A DNA stretch of 64,000 bases from Norana najaformis (lineage: Eukaryota; Annelida; Clitellata; Crassiclitellata; Hormogastridae), in the NCBI GenBank assembly GCA_964023275.1, contig OZ029917.1, forward strand, positions 27,346,505 through 27,410,504. The letters run 5' to 3'. The notes under the pieces were generated by a model. It saw only the letters and a program-made list of their open reading frames with translations. It did not search any database and was not told the DNA's origin. Positions 12,541 to 23,633 of this stretch are shown here, piece after piece (the stretch's first letter is position 1; each line of letters opens with the position of its first letter). The position numbers and the translations under genes were made by a program.

Positions 12541-13039
12541 AGATTGCATCAATTTAGATTAAAGCACAGGTGCTGACAGTCATCGATAACTGATTTGTAT
12601 TCGTCTTGAGGTATTGGTGCTATGTAAATATATAGAAACGTATGTATCTATGCATGCATGAATTTGGACTTGTGTCTTGGCCATGAATTTGGACATTTGT
12701 GGAGAGCATTTTAAGAACTTCACAGAGGCTTTGAGGCACGTCTTTCTAACAGATCCAAAAACGTGCGTTTTTAGACAAGCTGAAAATGCCTCTTAGGCTA
12801 TGTGTAGCGGCAGGGTTCTAGTTTTAACAGAGAACTGTTTCGTGAAGAATGGCTGTGAACGTAGTTTTCTGCAATTAAGTAAGCAAGTTTTAAGCGCGCG
12901 TGTGTATCGGAAATTTCTATGACGTCACATCAATAAGTAATTGGGGTGTTGATTAGTTCGTGATCTGCTGGCGGGCTTCCCGCACTTCCCGTTGTGGGAT
13001 TTTCTGTGACGTAACGCCGATGAGCTATCTGAGTTATCA
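12541..13039. other. Nothing recognised
   Basis: AT-rich, no open frame of note, no repeat match that I can see. Confidence 0.45.
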
Positions 13040-15925
13040 ATCCACTACTAACTACCAATACTATGAGAGTTGGCAGGAAACCATCATTGTCTGTGGTTTT
13101 CTGTATAATCCGTATATGTTACAAAATTGTTTGCAACTTCAAACAGCTTCATCCTCTAATATTCACCCCATCGTGCACCCTTTGTTCTCCTTCTGCCATA
13201 TTAACTCCATCTAACGCACACTCCATTTTAGATTTCTTAAGTAATGTATCTATCAATCATTCTTATTTTCAGCCTGCGCTTACAATTATCTTCCATATCA
13301 GGTACCAACCCTCCCAACCCGCCTTGCCCTACATAATTTCCACCAAACATTTTAACTACGCCCAATTTGTCACTTCGACAACGCAGTATGGACATCTATT
13401 CTTCATTTCTTTATCGTTCCTCATAAACTTTGCCCTCAGGCGACCACCGCAGCACCTCACCCGTCTGACTGTTTTCAACATATTAACCATGCTCCCGGGA
13501 CATCTACCCAAATCCTGGCCCACAGGATCTTCACCTGTCTCCTCCTCCTTCACCTCCTCCTACCTAGCCTTCTCCTTCCTTAATTTTACCCGTCAGCATC
13601 GCTGAAATAGGCCTACTCTAACTACAGACAACAATCGCTTCTTAATTGGCACGTTAAAAATTTTCGATCATTACTGAATCCTGCAAGAAATTAAAGATAG
13701 AGCCCTCTCCTTTCACCCACCTGACATATTTGCCTTATCGGATACCTGGCTCACTTTTAACATAACGTTTGCTCAATATCAAGCCTATATTGCTCCTGGC
13801 TGCCATCTTTGCAGTACACCTCCCCCCTTGCAAATCAGCAACCTCTTCCAACATACCTGATGGGGTATTGCCTATTTCACCTTAGATACACCCAGTCATT
13901 GTTTTCACTCTTTTAAATGTGCATCAATAACACTTTAAACTTCCTCACTCGAGTCTTGCCATGTTTAATGTATATCGTCCTCCATCCTTCTCCTCATGCT
14001 CAAGTCCTCCATCGGTCTTCTTGAAAGAATTTACCACCCTGCTTTCCACTGCTGCCACTACACCTCATGAATTCCTGTTTATAGGAGGCAATCCCTCTCA
14101 CACATTTGCTTCTGAATTCCTCACCCAATTATCTTCAACTAATCTGGTTCAGCATATCAAATTCCCCAACCACATCCACAATCACATACTTGACCTTATT
14201 ATAACATCATCTCTGTCCAGTCTATCACCTGATATATCTTTCTCTTTCGACACACCATCTGATCATTGTCTTTACACGCCTTAACATCCTACCTACTCCA
14301 CGTCGTGATCCTCTTTCATTCTTTTCGTTACATTAGTAATTCAATAAATATTGAAGCCTTCACACAAGATATCTAATCCTCCCTCATCCCTCAATGACCT
14401 TCTCTCTTCCTACAACACCATCTTTTCACGATTCTTGACAGGCACGCTTCTATTACGACAAAATTCTGCTCTCACTTTAACTAGCTTCCAACTTACTTCT
14501 TAATCCACATCAGTCTGGTTTTACAAAGCGTCATTCAACCGAAACCCTGCTCACTTCTCTCTACAAAAGCGTGTTTCTGCCGGTTTTGCCTCTCTCTCCT
14601 TGATACTTCAAAGACTTAACCTGGTTTGGTTTTAGTGAAGGTGCTCTTCTCTGGATACAATTTTATTTCTCCTCCCGCTCTTTGTCCATTAAAACATCGG
14701 AAGCTTCACCCAATCATGCCCTCTCACTTGCGGAGTTCCACAAGGCTCCGTTCTTGGACCTCTTCTGTTTATTCTCTACACTACCCCACTCAGTTCACTC
14801 ATTAAAGCATCCCAAGTTGACCATCACCTCCATACTAATGACATCCGACCATTCATCTCTTTCTCTCCAAACTGTTTAACGGACTCTATAGATCATCTTC
14901 GGATTAGTTAAACAAATCTCCTCATGGGTGACGTCTAACCTTTTGTGCCTGAACCCATCTTAAACTGAATTCTTGGCGTGCGTGATCAGCTAAAGAAAAT
15001 ATTCCTGACCCTTCTATTTCCTTCAGCCTGGACTCTGCCTCTATTCACACCTTTCATACTAATTCCTCTGCCTGCAACTTATCGTGGACCAAAAACTCTG
15101 TATTTCTGATCACATTACCCATCTGTCCGACTCTTGCTTCATGCATATCCGTGACTTTCGCAGAATCTACCTATGCTTGTCTTCAAAACTGCATCTATCG
15201 TCACCACATCAAAAGTCCATGCAAAACTTGACCACTGCGATTCACTTTTCCTAAATAGAGACTCTACCCAAATAAACCGCCTTCAAGCTATCCAAAATGC
15301 TCTTGCACGTGCTGTCATCAAAACTCCCAAACACCATCACATCACTCCTGTTCTCAAATCGCTTCACCGGCTTAAAATACCTGAACGAAAAGAGTACAAA
15401 GTCATCTCTTACTTACAACACAATTCAATCCTCTCAACCTTCCTATCTTCGTCAGTTATTTACAATTCAACCACTCCGCTCAACCCGCTCCTCTTCCGCC
15501 CTAACACTAATCCGCCCTCCATTACCTCATCCTTATAATTTGGAAATCGCTCCATAACGATAGCTGTCGCGCTCCTCTGGAATAAACTCCCATCAAAATA
15601 CGACAATTATTTAAGTCATCATATGAACTCGCCAAATATTCTACTCTTGCAATTTCTGCGCGGATCTTTCACTCAAAATTGAAAACACTGCTCTTCCACA
15701 GATTGTATCCTGATTCCTCCTCTTCCCCTTATCTGTCTTTCCGCTCCAATTCCAAACACCACCCACCGTAGCCGTCTGACTGTCTGCCTGCCTAACTCTT
15801 GAATCTTGACCTGGAACCGAACCCGTCATGCCTATCGATTTTTTTGACTGAGCGCCTGTGTATAAACTGGTTCCCGCGACTTTGCTTTCGTTGGGCGCTG
15901 TAGAAATCTCGAGATTACGATTACT
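13040..15925 (+). pseudogene. Decayed long LINE (L2/CR1 type, family B)
   Basis: Pieces of a whole LINE in order but in shifting frames. Endonuclease end: HEFLFIGGNPSHTFA, NLVQHIKFPNH, NHILDLIITSSLSSLSP and FDTPSDHCLY (14050-14280). RT pieces: HQSGFTKRHSTETLLTSL (about 14510-14570), then after an internal deletion LSLAEFHKAPFLDLFCLF, where a GVPQGSVLGPLLF motif has decayed (14720-14790). C-terminal region: MHIRDFRRI, AKLDHCDSLFLN, IQNALARAVIKTPKHHHIT and SLKLKTLLFHRLYP (15140-15710). The 3' end carries GGCGCTGTAGAAATC. Many stops and shifts; dead. A minus-strand open frame at 15641-15961 is antisense to it. Confidence 0.75.
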
Positions 15926-16032
15926 GCATGATTCCGTGCAGCAAAAAATCTGCCAAGCCACAATGACAATAACCTAGTAATCATGCGGAATAGCAACGGT
16001 AGCTAATGAATGAAAGGTTCAGTTTCAGATAA

Positions 16033-16038
16033 TTTATT
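16033..16038 (-). terminator. Candidate polyadenylation signal of trefoil gene
   Basis: AATAAA on the minus strand, about 125 nt after the TAG at 16161. Its position fits a short 3' UTR. Called by motif only. Confidence 0.45.
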
Positions 16039-16160
16039 GATCACCAGATAATGAGAACTATATTATACTATGATATAAAATCGATGGATTAATAGGGGGT
16101 GGTGTGAAATGGTGAACCCAGAAGGAAGAACAGTTCTGCTTTGTCATTTTTTGTGTAGTC

Positions 16161-16321
16161 CTACTCACGATTGTGCGGATAGTAGCACCATTTGCCGCGT
16201 AACGTGACGTTCCAGCAGCATCCGCGATCAAGACACTGCTGCGGTTTAGTCGAGGGATCGCCGCAGTCCACACGAACCGCCGGATCAATCAGGCACTCAG
16301 GCCCTGGCAACTGAGCAGTGG
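16161..16321 (-). CDS. Trefoil gene, exon 4: second P-domain and C-terminus
   Basis: Starts after CACTTTTAG in phase 1 and encodes TAQLPGPECLIDPAV, RVDCGDPSTKPQQC, LDRGCCWNVTLRG and KWCYYPHN, a complete trefoil domain with all six cysteines and the RVDCG motif. The frame closes with CGT GAG TAG. A donor (C|GTGAGT) lies exactly at the end of the domain, so a spliced version with further exons is possible. An AATAAA about 125 nt downstream favours the stop as the real end. Confidence 0.8.
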
Positions 16322-16489
16322 CTAAAAGTGAGAGAAACATTATTAGTTAGACTTAATTGTTAAGTCAACGACTAAAGATAATGTAGCAAGTATTTGCGCA
16401 ACTTCTCTTTTTCTTAGTAACTTTCGCAATTTTGGTGATGATCGTGTGTTGATGTCGGTGCCTACACAAGCCACGAATCATGCTATCAC

Positions 16490-16824
16490 AGAATTTACTG
16501 AGCACAGACAAAAGAAAAAGAGCAAGAACAAGAAGAGGAAGAAGAGATAAAAGAAGAAAGATCCCATTGGTCTAAACCCAGCATGTAACCAAGGCTAGGT
16601 GATGAAGTGCTAGCGACTTCATTTTCTTAACCAGTGACCAGTCCTCTCCCAGCCGCCTTATCACCCCACTGACATTTTACTTCACAGTACTCGTTTGTAG
16701 CCGAGTAAGCAAAGGGGCACTAACAAACAGAATTCTTTAAATGTCTGTCTCCTTGCGTGGATTTGAACCTCCGACTTTTAGCTTGGCAGTCCACCAGGTG
16801 AACCACTAGACTATCGCGCAACCC
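16490..16824 (-). mobile_element. tRNA-derived SINE in the last trefoil intron
   Basis: The head GGGTTGCGCGATAGTCTAGT, anticodon-loop-like CTGCCAAG (GCC, Gly-like) and B box GGTTCAAATCC (about 16759-16770) give a tRNA-like 5' end. A non-tRNA body of about 230 bp follows, ending in a pyrimidine-rich TCTTC-type run (16500-16565 on this strand). It lies entirely within the intron between trefoil exons 3 and 4. Confidence 0.5.
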
Positions 16825-16906
16825 AAACCAAGTATAAATGCAGCTCGTAATTCACCAACTGCTAAGCATTAGAAGAGCTACTTTGTGTAAATGTCCATGC
16901 AGTGAC

Positions 16907-17032
16907 CTTTGTAGTAGCAGGTGGGAATGTTCTTCTGGTTCCAGCAGCATCTCTCGTCTTCTACGCACTTCGCCTCAGTGTAGTGAATCCATCCTTGTCG
17001 TCCGCATTCAATTTTCGTCGGAGGATTACAGT
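16907..17032 (-). CDS. Trefoil gene, exon 3: first P-domain
   Basis: Phase 1-1 exon of 126 nt starting after TTTTCCAG. The six cysteines of a trefoil domain are all present: CNPPTKIECGRQG (C1, C2), EAKCVEDERCCWNQ (C3 to C5) and PTCYYK (C6). The CCW motif and the final CYY are typical. The donor G|GTCACT is weak; without splicing the frame would stop 10 codons later (TAG), so an alternative single-domain transcript is possible. Confidence 0.78.
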
Positions 17033-17199
17033 CTGGAAAAATCAAAGAACGCATTCCAAGCCACATGATTTCTTGACGAATTTGAAGCTGCATCGACAGA
17101 ATGATATGCTGCATCATACATGCAGAGCTCGTGAATAAGCCAACGTCCTGCGCTTAGCTTTTAAGCATAAGCTAAAGAAAAGTACTATAATCAATCAGG

Positions 17200-17585
17200 T
17201 GACCTAGTTTTGTCCCATGCTCACCCTTCTTACCAACAAATATTGCACTCGATCAATTGACACCGTGACTTTTGTTGTGCCTCGTACCAGAACAGTGTTG
17301 GGTTAATAAGCATTCTTGGTGGTCGGTCCAGAGCTGTAGAATTCTCTGTCCAGTTTTGTCCATTCTGTCAATTCTTTGATGCCATTCAGGTCTAAACCTA
17401 AGGCTCATCTGTTTGAAATTACTTACCCACCGTAGCCTCATTTCTGGTTTCTCGGACCTAACGGAATTCCACATGGTTTCTCCAACGAATTATAGGTTTT
17501 GATTACGATTTCGCTTGAAGAGACCATCGAATGATCCTTGGATAATATGATAACGGCGCTATATAAGTCATTAGATTGGATAGAT
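17200..17585 (+). pseudogene. L2 3'-terminal fragment
   Basis: Matches the 25640-26145 copy at nucleotide level (ACTCGATCAATTGACACC, TCCTTGGATAATATGATAAC, CGCTATATAAGTCATTAGAT). The protein frame is destroyed. It lies just outside trefoil exon 3, in an intron, and ends in ATTAGATTGGATAGATT. Confidence 0.65.
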
Positions 17586-17980
17586 TCCAGCTGAATGACC
17601 TTGCTGACCGACGGTCTTTGACTAATATTCTGGGAAACACTCGAGAAAGTGTCCAGTTGTGTAACACTGAAAATGACGACTTTTGAACACCCGAAAGAAC
17701 AGAAGCAATCTAAATGTGCTCCACGTTGTGTTTTAGAGACAGCTTTTATGGTCCTCTAATGGCTTTCTGACATAGTCAAGCTAGTTTTGCTGTCGTCGGT
17801 CGTTCGGTCGGGACCGTTTCTGTTGATGATAGGCCTACTGTTAGTGTCATGAGGCTTTGTTGCTTTGCTCTTTGTGCATTTGTGCAAAAGAGTTTAAAAA
17901 GTGTCAGAGCAATGAACATATCTCACTTCACTGTTGTGGTTTAACTTATTCTATAGGTACACAAGACCGGCAGTTAATTG

Positions 17981-18362
17981 TAGCGCTGTACCGAACATTC
18001 GCTTCGCATTCGCTTCGGGGCCGAATAGTGGGCCAAAAAGCTATTCGGTATTCGGCCGAATAGTAGCGGTCGGACCGAATACGAATAGTGGTCACGTGAC
18101 ATCCGTTTCTGTTTTTGTGGACTGAAGTGACTCTCTCATTAACATAATATATGCTGTGGTTGCAGCCAGACGTTGCCTACAGCCCGTGGACCGCGGTATC
18201 GCAGTGTCAGTATCTCATTCTTTGTGTACAGTGACTGAACGTTAACGTTCAGCCTTTCAGGCTTGAGCAGGTCAATTGTTTGTATTCGTATTCGGCCGAA
18301 TAGTTGGTCCAATTATTCGTATTCGGCCGAATAGTGATAATCACCTATTCGGTACAGCCCTA
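17981..18362. mobile_element. hAT-type MITE with 8-bp target duplication
   Basis: 382-bp element flanked by the perfect 8-bp direct repeat GTTAATTG (17973-17980 and 18363-18370). The ends form an inverted repeat: left TAGCGCTGTACCGAACATTC, right (reverse complement) TAGGGCTGTACCGAATAGGT. An 8-bp duplication is the hAT hallmark. The interior carries several copies of the palindrome ATTCGGCCGAAT. No transposase ORF, so it is non-autonomous. It lies in an intron of the trefoil gene. Confidence 0.8.
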
Positions 18363-18791
18363 GTTAATTGTAATAATATGTGTAGAAAGTCATAACCTAC
18401 ATCTAAGTACGTTGTGCTTGAGCTGAAGGACTTGTGAGAAAGGCTCTCGTTGTCTTTTATTGATCACAATTTAAATTTTTGATGCAAATGATAAAATATG
18501 TCTTCAAACATTGCGTTTTGCGCCCCTTGGACAGCTGTCGCACCACTTATGCCCTCCCACCCGCCCATCCTTTTAGCTACGCCACTGGCGATGGTTCCTG
18601 CGATACTTCGCTCTACGTGATGTTGCCTATTATTGTGACTTTCTTTTACGGCAAATAAACCACTTACTTACTTGTCTAATTCATGACGCAAATTTAAGCA
18701 GCACCCCAAGCATTCAGGCCATATGAAAACGGTCCCATCGCTGACGACGACACGACATGCAACACAGGTTTACTTAAGCAACACTACTTAC

Positions 18792-18815
18792 CATCTTGTG
18801 TAAGATCGAGAGTTG
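18792..18815 (-). CDS. Trefoil gene, exon 2: 24-nt microexon
   Basis: A 24-nt segment between TTTCATGTTTTAG and G|GTAAGT, in phase 1-1, encoding TLDLTQD plus split codons. It would sit between the signal peptide and the first trefoil domain, so the mature N-terminus would be acidic. Both splice signals are good and the phase fits on both sides. It could be skipped without frame change. The call is purely by splice logic. Confidence 0.45.
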
Positions 18816-19005
18816 CTAAAACATGAAACAAATCGTTTTAATTCAGGTAGCAATTGTCTTAGACTTGTTCTACAACTTGCTGTAATAACATCTTTAGCGA
18901 TCGTTCAAAAGCCAATGCAATGTTAACTAATGTAATGGAGAATCTGGCGACCACACATTTTGGGCCAGTTAAATTCACAGCCAGGTTGAAGTAGAGGTAA
19001 TAGGA

Positions 19006-19073
19006 GTGGGCAAGCTAGAGGAAAAAATCTAAGCAGAAAGTGGGCAAGCTAGAGGAAAAAATCTAAGCAGAAT
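19006..19073. repeat. Perfect 34-bp tandem duplication
   Basis: GTGGGCAAGCTAGAGGAAAA opens both units (19006 and 19040). The two copies are essentially identical, so the duplication is recent. In the first trefoil intron. Confidence 0.9.
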
Positions 19074-19139
19074 AACTGAATCCCATCAAAACGACCAAAG
19101 GATAGTCACCGTTTACAAAGGATGAGTTTGAATGAGCCT

Positions 19140-19400
19140 GTGACTCGTGTATCGGTGGCTATAGTAACATTGTGACCTTAAACTCTGGCATTCTGAGTTC
19201 GAATTTCGTACAGTAGCTTGAAATTGACAATTCCGCTTTTAGCCACAAACAGGTTTGTCTACTACTAGTATTGCTTAAAACTAAGACATTACTGCGTTTA
19301 CCGGCTTTCTTAGGTGCTAATCAGAGGTTCTGGTTGGAATTCACACCTGTTTCCATTCGCTCTGCCAACTGTCTGATCGCGTTCATGATACAATTATAAT
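19140..19400 (+). mobile_element. Probable tRNA-derived SINE
   Basis: CGGTGGCTATAGTAACATTG resembles an A box, and GAGTTCGAATT about 30 bp later (19195-19205) is a good B box. The spacing fits a tRNA-derived head, and a body of about 200 bp of unknown origin follows. It lies in the first intron of the trefoil gene. Confidence 0.4.
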
Positions 19401-19981
19401 CTTATACATGAATGTTCTGAATGATCTAAATAGGTGAGACCTTAAAATGCACCTGTTTTGATCAGTTAGACAGCCGTGTAAGCAGCGCTTTTGAGAGATG
19501 CTTTATATAAATATGAGTGCAGATTTGCATGGCGCAATTGATATAGTCGTTGTATTTTAAGAAAAGGAAATAAAACTACACGCTCAAACAGTATTACTGT
19601 TCATGCGAAACTCACGGAGGATTAAAGAACACGGATCTGAGTGGAAGTATGTAGTACAGTTGTTGAGGAGAAAGAAAAGATAGCAAGCAGAATTAATTAG
19701 ATAATAACTTAACCTGATTCATTGACTCTGCTGCACTTTTCGAAACATATTTTATGTTAAAAAAATAAAATTCGTTGGATTTCTTTAAAGTTCCTTAAAA
19801 TTTGTATTTTTGCAATTTTTGAAACTAGAAATTTAGATTTATGGGGTAAATTTGTTTTCCATTCTTATTACAACGTTTGCATGATAGGCCTACATAGGCC
19901 CCTATCGCTTATTATCTGATAACGAACGTCTAGAAAATGTTTGCATAAAGTTTGGTTGAGAATTTATAGGGCTGTACTTAC

Positions 19982-20081
19982 CCCCAGGATCGACCAAAAG
20001 CGCAAGGAAAACAGTCGGCATTAAAACAGGGATCCAGAATTTCGCCAGTTTCAGTTGAAATCCATAAGGCTTTCGTTCCAT
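19982..20081 (-). CDS. Trefoil gene, exon 1: signal peptide
   Basis: ATG at 20081-20079 has a good context (AAAATGG). The 33 residues begin MERKPYGFQLKLAK (basic n-region), then FWIPVLMPTVFLALLV (hydrophobic core), then DPG before a strong donor (G|GTAAGT) in phase 1. This is a textbook signal-peptide shape. Another minus frame here is also open and longer, but leaves the donor in phase 2, which does not match the downstream exons. A shorter start at the internal methionine (20021) is possible. Confidence 0.55.
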
Positions 20082-20335
20082 TTTTGTTTAAGTTTCTGAA
20101 TTTGGCGATAACGACACAGTGTAATCTTTCAAAAGAAAAGTATTCGTTTATAATCGGCAAATCAATAATCGTATTTAATAACTGTAACTGCTCATTCAAA
20201 GCAAGACACTTTTCTATTACAGCTGTTAAGGCAAACCAAGTTTTCATCATCACTGAGGAAGACTGCTATACAAAGGAACTATGCAACTCTGACAAATCGT
20301 AGGACCTACAACAAAAGTCCTTTAAATAACATTAC

Positions 20336-20428
20336 AACAACAACTACTACTAATACTAATACTACTACCACCACCACCAAAACCACCACCACCACTACTA
20401 CTACTGCTATTACTACTGCTGCTACTGC

Positions 20429-20474
<46 letters not shown>
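20336..20474. repeat. (ACT)n/(ACC)n/(ATT)n microsatellite
   Basis: ACTACTACTAATACTAATAC, ACCACCACC, then a long pure ATT run (20429-20473). Confidence 0.95.
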
Positions 20475-20475
<1 letters not shown>

Positions 20476-20599
20476 TTTACCCGAGTTACATATGCACCTC
20501 CCTCAAGGTTTAAAAAAGGCTCTGAAAAAATGAAATTGTTCGCAATTTGTTTTCCAAGGACAAATCCTTTTATCTTACAAACTTGATCTCAGTAAACTC

Positions 20600-21790
20600 T
20601 TCTTGTCATAGGTCTATATGGCATGCCCTCAACAAGGAACTCCGTAGGAACTTACAATAGCCCTAGCTAAGATTTCTAACAATCCGCTCTGGCTGATGCT
20701 TTTATTACTTAGGGGCAAGATATCCAATACCGGACTGAAATTCGCATTCCACTATCATATAGCTTTTCATCTCCGGGACTGCTCATTACCAGCCCTCAAT
20801 TCTCTTGCTCCAGGAAATCTGATGAAATCCAGTCACTCATTTTCTCTTCTCCTGACAAACAATGCCTCCTAGTGCAGTTCTACCTCACCTTCTCAAATGA
20901 AGAAGCCATATGTGGATGTTGCCACTATGACTAACTACCGGCCAATTTGGAACTTCAATTTTATTTTTAAGCTTCTTGCAAGTGTCGCTGAAAAGCGAGT
21001 GGAAGCATATCTGTCTTCAAGCTCTTTACTTCTCCCTTTCCAGTCAGCATATCGCAAATTTGACCCCATTGATGCGGCTGTGTTCTGTCCACAATGATGT
21101 TATCTCTTCTATGGACAGTGGTAAACAATGATATTATCTCCTCTATGAACAGTGATAAAGTAACTGCACTTGTTCTGTTTTAACCTATCTGTTGAGTTCA
21201 ACATGGTCAATCACGCTATCTTACTCACTCGCTTGAAGTACTGGTTTTGGAATATAATGTCTGACCCTAAATTGTTTTCTGTCATATCATACACCCTGCA
21301 CTCAGTCTGGTTTCATTGCAAGATGAAATTCGGCCCTGGTACCACTGATCTGCGGCGTTTCTTAAGGCAATAGTTCGGTGCCTTGCTTTTCTCTCTGTAC
21401 ACCATTCCACTAAGAACTTTACTGAGTCAAAACTTAGTGATCTCAAACATCATCTTTAGGCTGAAGATAATCAGCTCCATATTTCCTTCGACAAATCCTG
21501 AACTTCCAGATATCTTACTCTATTGTCTGAGTGCTTTAACCGAGTGCAGTCTTGGATGGCAGTAATGGACATTTCATTCAAAACTGAGTTCCTACTTTTT
21601 TTGGTAGGCCCTACTATCCAGCAAAGGGACAGATTTAACTCGCTGAATTCTATCCATCTTGGCAATTCTGTCACACAGCACAGATATTCAACTCGTAATT
21701 TGGGTGTTGCATTTGATTCTAACTTATCCTTCTGTGAACATATAAACTCAATAAATTATGTAGGTCAGCCCACTATCACATTCGTGACAT
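20600..21790 (+). pseudogene. Decayed L2 reverse transcriptase
   Basis: In order: ATMTNYRPIWNFNFIFKLLA (NYRPIS motif), LPFQSAYRKFDPIDAA, YTIPLRTLLSQNL, LHISFDKS, EFLLFLVGPTIQQRD and RNLGVAFDSNLSFCEHINS. The catalytic YADD is ruined, and there are many stops. Truncated after the region matching LGVVFDSTMSL of the intact copy. Upstream of the trefoil gene. Confidence 0.75.
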
Positions 21791-21910
21791 GTCTTTTTCG
21801 TCTTCCGGCGGATCCTGGTGGGATATAGCGAAGGACGAGTTCTACATACGACTGCTCAACTTGATAGGGATTTTAGTGGTCTGGCAGGAAAGGCCAGCAA
21901 GACCGTCAGG

Positions 21911-22240
21911 CTATGGGTCTGTGGGATGTTTGCCAACTAAGATATTGAAGTCCTTCAAGTATGGCGTGCCGGAGCAGCTGTAATCGCACAGAATGCAAAC
22001 GGCTGCATTAATATGGCCATCCTTCAGCTTGGAGTCTACAGCAGCCGAAAGGAGTTCCGCGAGTCCAAAAAGGGCTCCACCCACAGACCCCGAAGTTGCA
22101 GACACTTTAGATGGTTCGATGGACTGATCTAAGGCTCGACGCGTTTCTTTATGTTTGTCAAGTTGTGCCTGCGACCAGGTCTTTTGGACTGAGCTAGAAA
22201 ATTTGGTGCAAATCCACTCAAGGCAGAGGAGCAGAAACAA
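21911..22240 (-). other. Unidentified 109-codon open frame
   Basis: KVSATSGSVGGALFGLAELL, DSKLKDGHINAAVCILCDY and GTPYLKDFNILVGKHPTD read like real protein, and the upstream part (LDKHKETRRALDQSIEP) is a charged, helix-like stretch. I do not recognise it. It sits between an L2 fragment and family C fragments, so a retroelement ORF is the likeliest source. No clear splice sites at its ends. Confidence 0.3.
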
Positions 22241-22545
22241 ATTGAGTGGAAAATATTTGTTAGTTAGAGACTGTGAACAGGCTAATCTTGCACCCTTAGG
22301 GATGTGTTTGAGGAACGGTTGGCCAACCTCTGGACTTGTTATCGTGTATTGAGGCTGTGGTCGCCTCCTTTCTAATATGCGTGGTTGGTGCTAAGTTGGG
22401 CTGTTTCTTCTTCCAGTCTATTCTATCCGCACAGCCTGCGACCAAATGGCATGTGATGCGAAAAGCAATTGGAATGAACACTGAATTGTCAATGCCAAGC
22501 GTTGAAAAAGATATGTGGGTTAGTCTCTCTAGCATCTCCGGAGAT

Positions 22546-22616
22546 TAATAATAATAACAATAATAATAATAATAAAAATAATAATATTTTATTATTATTA
22601 TTGTCATCATCATCAT
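22546..22616. repeat. (AAT)n microsatellite
   Basis: AATAATAATAACAATAATAA type, with a TATTATTATTGTCATCATCA continuation. Confidence 0.9.
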
Positions 22617-22799
22617 GTGTAGGTATATAATAACATCGCAGTGAAGTAAACGAATGTTCAGCAAAATATCGATTCTATCCATGGTTAACATTTGCACAAC
22701 CTATTGTTTGTTATCAGTTAATGGGTCCTATAAATTGTTGCTTAGGCTTTGGCTGCCATCTGCCTCCCAACTGTTCCAAGCCGAGGTGCCCAAAACGGA

Positions 22800-23065
22800 G
22801 AGTTTTCTATTTGAATGGCAACTGACAGACGCTGGAGCAGATGACCAGTCTGTCACTGCTGATATCTTGCTCCCCAGTTTCTTGTATGAACTCCAGTGAT
22901 TCGAAGTGCCATCTGCCTGCGGTTTCTATTGCAGCAGGGACGAAGTGGTGCGACTGCGAGATAGCAGCATATTTGCTTGCCTTATTACGGGCTGCCTTTT
23001 CCGCTGACGAGCCGGCATTTTGCGAGGTTATATGGGCGAGGTTATGATGCTGCGAACGTTTCTGT
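22800..23065 (-). pseudogene. Retroelement C-terminal fragment, family C copy 2
   Basis: NLAHITSQNAGSSAEKAARN, KYAAISQSHHFVPAAIETAG and WHFESLEFIQETGE are followed by a degraded end. Best-preserved N-terminal part of the three family C fragments. Flanked by a (CAT)n/(ATT)n run on the upstream side. Confidence 0.6.
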
Positions 23066-23261
23066 ACCGTGATTATTAATGTTGTTGTTGTTATTATCAT
23101 CATCATCATCATCGTCATTATTATGTATGAATACATACGTTTGGGTGTCTGTTTTTGTTCCGTTACTGCGTTCCGGTTACATAACGTAGCAGCTATTCAG
23201 TAGCTATTTTCAGCGCGTTTGCAGTTTCATGAAGCGCCACGTGCCAAGTAGACAGAATATG

Positions 23262-23262
<1 letters not shown>

Positions 23263-23327
<65 letters not shown>

Positions 23328-23331
23328 TTAT
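23263..23331. repeat. (ATT)n microsatellite
   Basis: Almost pure ATT run directly next to family C fragment copy 3. Confidence 0.95.
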
Positions 23332-23344
23332 GAACCAATTCTAT

Positions 23345-23630
23345 TGTCTTCAAATTAGTTCATCAGAGGGTTCAGAGCATGATGGCAATGTTCCGGGGAA
23401 GCAGATGGCATTTCCTCGTTGAACAGCTACCGAAATCTTCTGAAACAAGAACGAGGTCTCTAGAGGATCATGGGTTGCATCTGTTGTTCGTCTTCCCAAT
23501 TCTGTGATGAACTCCGGTCCTTCTTTGATCCAGGTTCCTCTGGTCTCCAAGGCCACCGCCACAAAGGCGTGACAGCGAGTGATGGTGGCGTACTTCATCC
23601 TTTTGGATGAGGCTGCGCGGTCGGCAGCTT
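23345..23630 (-). pseudogene. Retroelement C-terminal fragment, family C copy 3
   Basis: MKYATITRCHAFVAVALETR, GPEFITELGRRTTDATHD and ETSFLFQKISVAVQRGNA, then stop. Open for 82 codons. Sits between two (ATT)n arrays (23263-23330 and 23640-23790). Confidence 0.65.
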
Positions 23631-23633
23631 TAT

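Larger units (their letters stand above)
16161..20081 (-). other. Secreted two-domain trefoil protein gene (gene level)
   Basis: Four exons on the minus strand (20081-19982, 18815-18792, 17032-16907, 16321-16161) join in phase 1 throughout to give about 136 residues: a signal peptide, a short acidic linker and two trefoil (P-type) domains of six cysteines each. Trefoil proteins are secreted, mucus-associated and protease-resistant; the domain also occurs in glycosidases and zona proteins. No enzyme domain is visible, so a TFF2-like secreted factor is the simplest reading. AATAAA at 16038-16033 lies about 125 nt past the stop. The two trefoil exons are secure; the signal-peptide exon and microexon are inferred from phase and splice sites. 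Confidence 0.68.

Noticed and set aside
15641-15961. 106-codon minus-strand ORF downstream of the trefoil gene
   Set aside because: Antisense to the 3' end of the decayed LINE, whose plus-strand C-terminal motif is recognisable there.
19978-20253. 91-codon minus-strand ORF as the first trefoil exon
   Set aside because: Its frame reaches the GTAAGT donor in phase 2, while all downstream trefoil exons need phase 1. The alternative frame from 20081 gives phase 1 and a clear signal peptide.
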